This document shows positions 7,352 through 14,601 of a DNA stretch of 35,386 nucleotides, one piece after another (within the stretch, counting starts at the first letter, position 1; the number at the start of each line of letters is the position of its first letter). Under the pieces are notes generated by a model. The model ran no database searches. It was not told the origin of the DNA and was given only the letters and a program-made list of their open reading frames with translations. Both the position numbers and the translations under genes were made by a program. The stretch spans positions 1-35,386 of the forward strand of contig PHBI01000057.1 of NCBI GenBank assembly GCA_002841945.1, read 5' to 3'. The DNA comes from Deltaproteobacteria bacterium HGW-Deltaproteobacteria-14. GTDB taxonomy: Bacteria > Myxococcota_A > UBA9042 > PHBI01.

Positions 7352-9481
7352 GTGTACAGCGATCCCGAGTTCATCCAGCTGAACGCACGCTTCATCGATG
7401 CGCTCATTCGGCGTTGGGAGTTCATCCTCGAGCACCAGATCCACCTCCGCCACGGGAACCTCGGTCCCGATGACATGCAGGTGGCGCTCGAGAGCTTCCG
7501 CGCCGGGCTGTCACAGGGGGACGGTGAGCTCAACGGGCTGCGCAACGAGGCCGACGGCGAGGGCTGGGTCTTTCCCCTCGACCAGGTCGCGCGGAACTAC
7601 CAGCTCGACGGGGTCGAAGCGCAGATCCTGCAGCTCGCTCTGATGCCGCACCTCGATCTGACCTTCCGGCGCCGCATCGCGCGGTTCAACAACAACATCC
7701 TGCTCGACTTCGTCGACGTGGATCTGGCGCTCACCGTGCTGTTCCCGTCCCGGATCGAGCGCCTCCAGGCGCGCTCCTACTTCGCCTCCGACGCCGCCCT
7801 GCTCCAGCACTCGCTGCTCTCGCTCGACCGGCCCAAGGACCCGAAGGGCGACGGCACCCTCGCCCAGGAGCTGCGTCCGCCCGAGCGCCTCGCGGACTTC
7901 GTGCTGTGCCGCCGCAGCCTCGACACCACGCTGCGCGGCTTCGCGGAGCTGACCGAGTCGGACACCCCGCTCTCCGCGGTCTCCCTGCCGGACGAGGACC
8001 TGGCCGACATCGTCTCGCTCCTCAAGCACTTCCTTCAGCACGGACGCGGCGCCAACGAGTACTCACAGGGGCCCTTCGCCGGCGACAACGGGCTCGCGGT
8101 CACGATCATCGGCCCACCGGGCACGGGCAAGACGATGTTGGCGCGCGCCATGGCGCACGAGCTGGGTCGTCCCATCATCGTGGTCGACTCCGGGACGATG
8201 GCCGGGGACTCCAAGAGCTTCGGCAAGCTCGTGGGCGACCTCTTCACCGAGGCGCGGGTCCAGGGCGCGGTGTTGCTGTTCGATCGCTGCGAGCCGCTCT
8301 TCAACAAGACGAACCCGCGCCTGCCGGCCCTGCTCTCGGCCATCGAGCGCTTCGGCGGGCTGGTCGTCATGACGAGCGCCAACCCCGACGAGTTCGACCC
8401 CGGGGTCGAGCGCCACATCGGCTACGAGGTCAAGCTGAGCCCGCCGGACGTCGACCAGCGGACGAAGATCTGGTCCGGGCACCTGCCGAACACCGTGCCA
8501 ATTCACCCGGACGTCGACCTCGACGACCTCGGCACCCGCTACGAGCTGACCGGCGGCCAGATCTCGCGCGCCTGCGAGCTCGCGGGCCAGCGCGTCGCCT
8601 CCGGGGACCACCCGGCGATCGACCAGGAGCTGCTCAAGCACTGCGCGCAGGCCCAGATCCGCGCCAACATGGACGACCTGTCGATCAAGAGCCGCATCTC
8701 CCTGACCCTCGACGACCTGGTGCTCCCCGAGCGCGAGATGTCGATGGTCAAGGAGGTCCTCACGGCCTGCCGCAACCGCATCTTCGTGATGAGCAAGTGG
8801 GGGTTCGGCAAGCGCCTCGTGACCGGGCGCGGCATCGCGATGCTCTTCAAGGGCGAGCCCGGCACGGGCAAGACGCTGTGCGCCGAGATCATGGCCTCCG
8901 AGCTGGGGATGAAGCTCTACCAGGTGTCGATCCCGAAGATCGTCTCGAAGTACGTCGGCGAGACCGAGAAGAACATCGCCAAGATCTTCGCCTCGGCCCG
9001 CGCCAACCACTCGATGCTGCTGTTCGACGAGGCCGACAGCCTCTTCGGCAAGCGCGTGGACGTGCAGAACTCCATCGACCGCTTCTCCAACATGGAGACG
9101 AACCTCCTGCTGCAGGAGATCGAGCGCTTCGAAGGCGTCTGCATCCTGACGACCAACCTCGACAAGAACATCGACGACGCCTTCAGCCGCCGCATCCTCT
9201 TCAAGATCGAGTTCCCGAAGCCGGACGCGAAGAACCGCGAGATCATCTGGCGCAAGCTCGTCCCCAAGGACTGCCCCATCGACCCGGACATCGACTGGGT
9301 GGGCCTCGGCGAGTCCTTCGACATCGCCGGCGGCAACATCAAGAACGCGATGGTCCGCGCCGCCTATCGCGCCGCGGCCCGGGGCGACCGGATCATGTGG
9401 GACGACATCGAGTTCGCCGCCGAGAAAGAGTGCATCAACGCCGGCAAGCTCTTCCGCTCGTCGCGCAAGGACACCTGGTAG
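7352..9481 (+). CDS. Two-domain AAA+ ATPase, first site degenerate
   Basis: The product is 709 residues. An N-terminal helical domain of about 235 residues precedes two AAA+ modules. D1 has Walker A GPPGTGKT (254-261), but its Walker B reads LLFDRCEP, with Arg312 replacing the catalytic Glu, so it probably binds without hydrolysing ATP. D2 has Walker A GEPGTGKT (501-508), pore-loop region KIVSKYVGETEKN, intact Walker B LLFDEADSLF (Asp559, Glu560), sensor TTN and the arginine motif AFSRRILF. The arrangement resembles Cdc48-like remodelling ATPases with a dead first ring. GTG 7352 follows AGGAG (7341-7345) by six bases; GTG 7334 is in frame but coincides with the predicted transcript start. Neighbours are two tail-anchored membrane proteins, which may be its substrates or adaptors. 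Confidence 0.85.
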   Translation: MYSDPEFIQLNARFIDALIRRWEFILEHQIHLRHGNLGPDDMQVALESFRAGLSQGDGELNGLRNEADGEGWVFPLDQVARNYQLDGVEAQILQLALMPHLDLTFRRRIARFNNNILLDFVDVDLALTVLFPSRIERLQARSYFASDAALLQHSLLSLDRPKDPKGDGTLAQELRPPERLADFVLCRRSLDTTLRGFAELTESDTPLSAVSLPDEDLADIVSLLKHFLQHGRGANEYSQGPFAGDNGLAVTIIGPPGTGKTMLARAMAHELGRPIIVVDSGTMAGDSKSFGKLVGDLFTEARVQGAVLLFDRCEPLFNKTNPRLPALLSAIERFGGLVVMTSANPDEFDPGVERHIGYEVKLSPPDVDQRTKIWSGHLPNTVPIHPDVDLDDLGTRYELTGGQISRACELAGQRVASGDHPAIDQELLKHCAQAQIRANMDDLSIKSRISLTLDDLVLPEREMSMVKEVLTACRNRIFVMSKWGFGKRLVTGRGIAMLFKGEPGTGKTLCAEIMASELGMKLYQVSIPKIVSKYVGETEKNIAKIFASARANHSMLLFDEADSLFGKRVDVQNSIDRFSNMETNLLLQEIERFEGVCILTTNLDKNIDDAFSRRILFKIEFPKPDAKNREIIWRKLVPKDCPIDPDIDWVGLGESFDIAGGNIKNAMVRAAYRAAARGDRIMWDDIEFAAEKECINAGKLFRSSRKDTW

Positions 9482-9504
9482 GCGCAGGGGCGCGGAGACG
9501 TGGG

Positions 9505-10788
9505 TCAGGTCGCGAGCGCGATCACCAGCATCACCCCAGCGGCGATCAAGATGAGCGCGAGCGCGACCACCATCGCCGGCGCAGGGCCGGTCCGCCGGGG
9601 CGCGTGGCGGCGCGGGCGGGTCGCCCCCATGAGCTCGGCGTCCGGGGCGAGGCGGGGCGCGGGAGACTCGACCGTGGTCGCCTCCGGGGGTGGCCCCGGC
9701 CGCGGCGGCGCCGGCACGAGCGAGACCTCGATCGCGGGCGCGTCGACCAGCGCCCGGATGTCCTCGAACTCGCCGGTGGACAGGACCGCCGAGCGCATCC
9801 GGGCGACGTCCACCACCTGGGACACGGTCTCGCTGAGGTCGTCGTCGAGCACCCCCTGGCCGGTCTCGAGGTAGAAGCGGATGTCGTCGCGGAGCTCCGA
9901 GGCGGTGCGCTGACGCATCGACGGATCGCGGCTCAGCGCCTTGCGAACGATGCTCCACAGCTCGCCGTCGGTGCCGAGGGGGCAGACGAGCTCCTCGTCG
10001 CGGAAGGTCTGACGGTAGTTCAGGTAGTGCGCGAGCCCGTCGCGGCCGCTGAAGCCGCGGCTGCCGGCGGCGAACGGGAAGAGCTGCCGCCCGCTGATGA
10101 GCTGATAGAAGACCACCCCGAGCGCGTACACGTCCGCGGTGGTGTCGGTCTGGCGCGCGCCGCGCCGCGGGTCGGTGATCTGCTCCGGCGCCATGTACTC
10201 GGGGGTGCCGGCGATGAGCCCGGCGTCGATGTCGTCTGCGAAGTCGTGGCCGGCAAGCACGTCGCGCTCCTCGAACAGCCGCAGCAGCCCCTGCGAGTCC
10301 TGCACCAGGCCGAAGTCCATGATCTTCACCAGCCGCCCGAGGTGGGTGATCATGATGTTGTCCGGCGTGATGTCGCGGTGGGTCAGGCCGAGCTCGTGGA
10401 GCTCGCGGAACCCGTCGCAGATCTGCGCCATCAGCAAGCACGCGGCGCGCTCGGGGATCCGGCGCCCGGAGCGCAGCACGGACTGCAGCGTGAAGCCGTC
10501 GACGAGCTCCATCGCGACCCACGGTGCCCCGTCGGGGAGGGCGCCGTGGCCGCGGTAGCCGACGCAGTTGGCGTTCGGCGGCAGCTCGCGCATCACCTTG
10601 ATCTCGCGTCGAAAACGCCGCGCGCCCTGCTCGTCGTCGCGGAACAGCACCTTCACGGCGGTCGGCTCGCTTCCTCCGGACGCCTCGTACACCCACGCGA
10701 ACTTACCGGCGCCGATGAAGCGCTGCAGGACGAGCCCGTTGGGGAGCCGTGCGCCGAGGTAGCGTGACGAGGACGTGGACGTGACCAT
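9505..10788 (-). CDS. Tail-anchored Ser/Thr protein kinase (Hanks type)
   Basis: The protein is 427 residues from ATG 10788; the frame stays open to 10890, but the extra residues are low-complexity. It has glycine loop IGAGKFAWVYEA (25-36), Lys46 in AVKVLF, Glu62 of helix C, catalytic HRDITPDN (137-144), MDFG (157-160), APE (200-202) and ADVYALGVVFYQL, so it should be active. The activation segment between DFG and APE is long, about 40 residues. A Pro-rich linker leads to a C-terminal membrane helix, AMVVALALILIAAGVMLVIA, which ends the protein; there is no extracellular sensor domain. It converges with the AAA+ gene (23-base gap) and lies 76 bases downstream of the TIGR02147 gene on the same strand, likely as one transcript. 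Confidence 0.9.
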   Translation of the reverse strand: MVTSTSSSRYLGARLPNGLVLQRFIGAGKFAWVYEASGGSEPTAVKVLFRDDEQGARRFRREIKVMRELPPNANCVGYRGHGALPDGAPWVAMELVDGFTLQSVLRSGRRIPERAACLLMAQICDGFRELHELGLTHRDITPDNIMITHLGRLVKIMDFGLVQDSQGLLRLFEERDVLAGHDFADDIDAGLIAGTPEYMAPEQITDPRRGARQTDTTADVYALGVVFYQLISGRQLFPFAAGSRGFSGRDGLAHYLNYRQTFRDEELVCPLGTDGELWSIVRKALSRDPSMRQRTASELRDDIRFYLETGQGVLDDDLSETVSQVVDVARMRSAVLSTGEFEDIRALVDAPAIEVSLVPAPPRPGPPPEATTVESPAPRLAPDAELMGATRPRRHAPRRTGPAPAMVVALALILIAAGVMLVIALAT

Positions 10789-10864
10789 GGCGGCAGACGA
10801 TAGCAGACGTGAGGCGGACCCGCGACGGCGCGCCGCACGCGCGCTCAGTGCGCGCACGCACCGC

Positions 10865-11758
10865 TCACCCCTCCGAGTCGCCGTCGTCACCCGAGCGGCG
10901 CGACGGCTGCGTCACCGGGAACATCGCGAGCAAGACCTGGTGGACCTCGGCCTCGTCGTCGTCGATCTGCGGCGCGTCCGCGATCTCGAGCAGGCGCGCG
11001 CGCAGCTCGGCGATGGCGCGCACGGCCTCATCGTAGCCGCGCTTGGTCAGCTTGACCGTGACGGCGGTCACGTCGCGAGCGTCCTCCGGGACGCCGTCGA
11101 GCGCCTCCGCGGCGAGGCCAAGGTGAGCCCGGTGGTAGTTCCGGACGGCGAGGGACTGCACGTCCGGGCCGGCGGACATCCGCCGCTCGGCGAGCTCGAC
11201 GACGCCCTCCTCGGTCTCGACCATCAGGCCGAGGTCGAACAGCTGGTTGAGCGCGCGCCGCGCCTGCGCGGGCGTGATGCGCGGGCGCAGCCGCTGCGCC
11301 ACCCACTGCGGGTCGTTGCGAAAGTCCCCGAGCGCCGCCATCTCGCGGATGACCAGCGGGTACCAGTCGCGATAGACGTCGAACTGCTGCGAGCGCAGAC
11401 GCGCGGTGGGCTCGTCGGTGACCAGCTCGAGGAGCCCGAGGTAGTGGTCGTTGCGCTCGCGGTCGGTGCGCGCCCCATCGAGCAGGACCAGCAACCGAAA
11501 GACGCGGCGCTCGCGCCGGTCGAGGCCGAGGCCGCGGGCGAACTTGTCGATCGACGCCGGGGCCAGGTTGCGCTGCCCCTCGGCGACGAGCTTGAGGTAG
11601 TTCGGCGACGAGAAGCCAGCGCGGCGCGAGAACGTCCGATAGGAGAACTCGGCGTCCGTCGCTTTCAGGAACGGGATGATCTCCAGCAGGTAGGACCTGT
11701 AGTCGCTGTACCGTCGAATGTCAGGGCGCTCGAGCGTATTCTCTAGAGGCTGGTTCAT
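10865..11758 (-). CDS. TIGR02147 family protein
   Basis: The product is 297 residues. It opens with DIRRYSDYRSYLLEIIPFLK and FSYRTFSRRAGFSSPNYLKLVAEGQRNLA, the diagnostic start of TIGR02147, where an HTH-like segment is followed by a helical C-terminal domain with a winged-helix-like region (ITPAQARRALNQLFDLGLMV). The family is known mainly from Fibrobacter and delta-proteobacterial lineages; a regulatory or DNA-binding role is presumed but not established. The C-terminus is acidic (SGDDGDSEG). The promoter at 11766-11793 places the transcript start at or next to the ATG, suggesting a leaderless mRNA. The kinase gene follows on the same strand. Confidence 0.88.
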   Translation of the reverse strand: MNQPLENTLERPDIRRYSDYRSYLLEIIPFLKATDAEFSYRTFSRRAGFSSPNYLKLVAEGQRNLAPASIDKFARGLGLDRRERRVFRLLVLLDGARTDRERNDHYLGLLELVTDEPTARLRSQQFDVYRDWYPLVIREMAALGDFRNDPQWVAQRLRPRITPAQARRALNQLFDLGLMVETEEGVVELAERRMSAGPDVQSLAVRNYHRAHLGLAAEALDGVPEDARDVTAVTVKLTKRGYDEAVRAIAELRARLLEIADAPQIDDDEAEVHQVLLAMFPVTQPSRRSGDDGDSEG

Positions 11759-11765
11759 GCCAGGT

Positions 11766-11793
11766 ATTGTAGACGGCGCGAACCACGGTGCAA
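11766..11793 (-). promoter_or_regulatory. Promoter of the TIGR02147-kinase unit
   Basis: Minus-strand TTGCAC (11793-11788), 16-base spacer, TACAAT (11771-11766). The expected start (about 11759) coincides with the ATG at 11758, and no Shine-Dalgarno is present. Confidence 0.55.
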
Positions 11794-11892
11794 AGGACGT
11801 TCGTCTTCCGGAAACGATTGGAGATGTGCCAACCGTTCGGTCTCCGTATTCGCCGGCCGTCCTCATGGTGCACTGCGGGATGGACCGCGCGG

Positions 11893-12843
11893 TCAAACGT
11901 GCTCGAGCGCTCCGACCCAGCCGCGGTCGACGACGGCGCACGCCCACCGGGGGTCGTCGGTCTCCACCCAGTCCAGGCCGGCGCCGACGAGCCGGGCGAG
12001 GATCCGCGCCTGGAGCGTCCCGTCGAGCCCGTGGCTCAGCCCCGACAGCTCGATGGGGAAGAGGGTGAAGGTGCCGGTGAGCGCGCCCGCCGCCGAGAGA
12101 TCGTGGAGGAGATCGACGCCCAACGCGGTGAACTCGATGGCCGCGGCGGTCGCGCTGCCGAGGAGGCGCCGCGCGGGTCCGCTGGTCTTGAGGCGGTCGA
12201 TGGAGCGCCCGAACCCCTCGCGCAGCGACCAGCTCGACCGGCCGCGTTCCTCCCAGGCGCGCACCGGCGAGGTGCTGTCCGCCCACTGGTAGGCCGTGCG
12301 GACGCGGCCGCGGGTGGCGCGCCGGGCGCGATGGAGGGCGAAGGCGTCCGAGGAGATCAGGATCGCCCGATCGCAGAGCCCCATGCGCTCGACGAGCTCA
12401 GCGGTCCGCCCAGGGACGCGGTAGCTCGGCGCGCTCGGTAGCCCGAGGGTCTGGGGCGCCAGGTGAAGCACGACCGTCGCGGCCCTCGGCAGCAAGGCGA
12501 GAGCGTCCTCGAGCCGCGCCACGACGCCTCGAGTCCGGTAGCTCAGCGCGCCCGCCGGGTATCGGATCTCCTGGGCGAGCGTGAGCGCGCGCACCTCGCC
12601 CAGGTCGCGCTCGGCGAGGGGACGGTCGTCGTCCCCCAGGAGCCGGCGGCGCGTCTCCGGCTCGTCCCGAAAGCACACCAGCGTCCCGTCGCGCGTGGTG
12701 CCGACGTCGATCGCGACGCCGTGCGCGCCGGCGTTCAGCGCCGCCTCGAACGCCGCGAGGGTGTTCTCGTGCGCTTCCCGGATGAGGCCGCGACGTGCGA
12801 TGACTCTCGTCGGCGGCCCCCTCAAGCGGTGAGGAGCTGGCAT
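11893..12843 (-). CDS. Glycerophosphodiesterase-like protein, catalytic residues lost
   Basis: The product is 316 residues with the GDPD TIM-barrel signature but altered active-site positions. The usual AHRG...PENT reads ARRG...HENT (16-19, 25-28), the ELDV metal-ligand segment reads AIDV (44-47), and the general-acid histidine in HDE is arginine in RDE (59-61). Family enzymes hydrolyse glycerophosphodiesters using those two histidines and the glutamate, so this is probably a non-catalytic homologue. The C-terminal half still resembles the family (GLDWVETDDP near the end). The frame is intact with no frameshift, so it is maintained as a protein. ATG 12843 is preferred; GTG 12879 is in frame. 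It lies upstream of the TIGR02147 promoter on the same strand. Confidence 0.75.
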   Translation of the reverse strand: MPAPHRLRGPPTRVIARRGLIREAHENTLAAFEAALNAGAHGVAIDVGTTRDGTLVCFRDEPETRRRLLGDDDRPLAERDLGEVRALTLAQEIRYPAGALSYRTRGVVARLEDALALLPRAATVVLHLAPQTLGLPSAPSYRVPGRTAELVERMGLCDRAILISSDAFALHRARRATRGRVRTAYQWADSTSPVRAWEERGRSSWSLREGFGRSIDRLKTSGPARRLLGSATAAAIEFTALGVDLLHDLSAAGALTGTFTLFPIELSGLSHGLDGTLQARILARLVGAGLDWVETDDPRWACAVVDRGWVGALEHV

Positions 12844-12990
12844 CGTCGTACGGTAGCGCACGGGCGGCCCGCCGGTCACGAGAGCGGCCGCTCGGTCGCC
12901 GCCCCGGTGCAGCGCACCGTGACCGAAGCGCCAACAGGCTCAACCCGCGCGTGAATCGCATCACGCGGCGCAACACAGGACGGAGGCAGG

Positions 12991-14496
12991 ATGGACGCGG
13001 CAGCGGTGCCAGCGGCGCGGGTGGCGGTGATCAACGCCGCACCCGCCAACGACAAGGGCGAGCACGTCCTCTACTGGATGATCGCGCAGCGACGCACCCG
13101 CTGGTCCTTCGGGCTCCAGCACGCCATCGCCGAGGCGGCGGCGCGAGGCCTGCCGCTCATCGTCCTCGAGGCGCTGCGGGTGGGCTACCCGTGGGCGAGC
13201 GCGCGCCTGCATCGCTTCGTGATGGACGGGATGGCCGACAACCAGCGCCGCTTCGCGGACACCCCCGTCGCCTACCTCCCCTGGGTGGAGCAGCGGCCCG
13301 GGGAGGGCTCGGGCCTCCTCGAGGCGCTGGCCGAGCGCGCCGCCCTGGTCGTCACCGACGAGTACCCCACCTTCTTCTTGCCGCGGATGGTGCGCGCGGC
13401 CGCGGCGCGCCTGGCTGTTCGCGTCGATCTGGTCGACGGCAACGGCGTGCTGCCCCTGCGCGCCGCGCCCGACCCGTTCCCGACGGCCTACGCCTTTCGC
13501 CGCTTCCTGCAGCGCTCGCTGCGCCCGCACCTGGCGGCGCTACCGCTGGCTGAGCCGCTGGCGCTGGCTGCCGGGCTCCCGCCCGCCCGCGTCCCCGACG
13601 CGGTGCTCGCGCGCTGGCCGGCCACCCCGCTCGCCGCCCTCGACGGCAGCGATCCCTGCTGGCTCGCCGGCTTGCCCATCGACCACGCGGTCCCCCCAGC
13701 CCCGCTCCGCGGCGGCCCGGTCGCCGGCGAGGCCGCGCTGGCGACCTTCCTCGACGAGCGCCTCGACGGCTACGGCGCTGGCCGCAACCAGCCCGACGCG
13801 GACGCCTCGAGCGGGCTCTCCCCCTACCTCCACTTCGGCCACGTCGGGGCGCACGAGGTCGTGGCCGCCGTCCTCGCCCGCGAGAGCTGGGAGCCGGGGC
13901 GCCTGGCCACGACGGCCAGCGGCGGCCGCGCCGGCTGGTGGGGCGTCGGGCCCGGCGCCGAGTCGTTCCTCGACCAGATCATCACCTGGCGCGAGCTCGG
14001 CTTCGTCTTCGCCTTCCACCGACCCGACCACATGAGCTACGACGCGCTCCCCGGCTGGGCGATCGACACCCTCGAGGCCCACGCGGGCGACCCGCGCCCG
14101 TGGGTCTACACCCACGAGCAGCTCGAAGCCGCCGAGACCCACGACCCGATCTGGAACGCCGCCCAGAACCAGCTCCGCGAGGAGGGACGCATCCACAACT
14201 ACCTGCGGATGCTCTGGGGCAAGAAGGTGCTCGAGTGGTCCCCCCACCCCCGGGAGGCGGTCTTGACCCTCATCGCGCTCAACGACCGCTGGGCCCTCGA
14301 CGGGCGCGATCCCAACTCCTACAGCGGGATCTTCTGGTGCCTCGGGCGCTTCGACCGGGCGTGGGGCCCCGAGCGCGCGATCTACGGCAAGATCCGCTAC
14401 ATGAGCTCCGACAACACCGCCCGCAAGCTGCGCCTCGACGGCTACCTGCGGCGCTTTGGCGCGGGGCAGCTGGAGCTCGGGATCCGGCGCAAGTAG
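12991..14496 (+). CDS. phrB: Class II CPD photolyase
   Basis: The product is 501 residues. This FAD enzyme uses blue light to split cyclobutane pyrimidine dimers. Class II features include an N-terminal antenna domain starting VLYWMIAQRR, and a C-terminal catalytic domain with SGLSPYLHFGHVGAHE, FLDQIITWRELGF, DPIWNAAQNQL, GRIHNYLRMLWGKKVLEW, and LDGRDPNSYSGIFWCLGRFD. The end of the protein reads IYGKIRYMSSDNTARK. The HNYLRMLWGKK and DGRDPN segments separate class II from class I and cryptochromes. Length is slightly above the usual 450-480. ATG 12991 has GGAGG just upstream (12982-12986). It is a single gene divergent from the GDPD-like gene. Confidence 0.93.
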   Translation: MDAAAVPAARVAVINAAPANDKGEHVLYWMIAQRRTRWSFGLQHAIAEAAARGLPLIVLEALRVGYPWASARLHRFVMDGMADNQRRFADTPVAYLPWVEQRPGEGSGLLEALAERAALVVTDEYPTFFLPRMVRAAAARLAVRVDLVDGNGVLPLRAAPDPFPTAYAFRRFLQRSLRPHLAALPLAEPLALAAGLPPARVPDAVLARWPATPLAALDGSDPCWLAGLPIDHAVPPAPLRGGPVAGEAALATFLDERLDGYGAGRNQPDADASSGLSPYLHFGHVGAHEVVAAVLARESWEPGRLATTASGGRAGWWGVGPGAESFLDQIITWRELGFVFAFHRPDHMSYDALPGWAIDTLEAHAGDPRPWVYTHEQLEAAETHDPIWNAAQNQLREEGRIHNYLRMLWGKKVLEWSPHPREAVLTLIALNDRWALDGRDPNSYSGIFWCLGRFDRAWGPERAIYGKIRYMSSDNTARKLRLDGYLRRFGAGQLELGIRRK

Positions 14497-14601
14497 CCCG
14501 CCCGGTAAGGTGACGGGGCCGCACACCCGTGGTTTCCTTGCACCCCCCAGCGACGCATCAGGAGCGGCGCCGGGGGCCCCCCGAGTCCGAGTCTGCCCGC
14601 C

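Noticed and set aside
7906..10767. Long plus and minus frames (950 and 877 residues) overlapping the AAA+ and kinase genes
   Set aside because: They cross from one real gene into the next on the opposite strand and are Arg/Ala/Gly-rich, as expected of shadow frames in high-G+C DNA.
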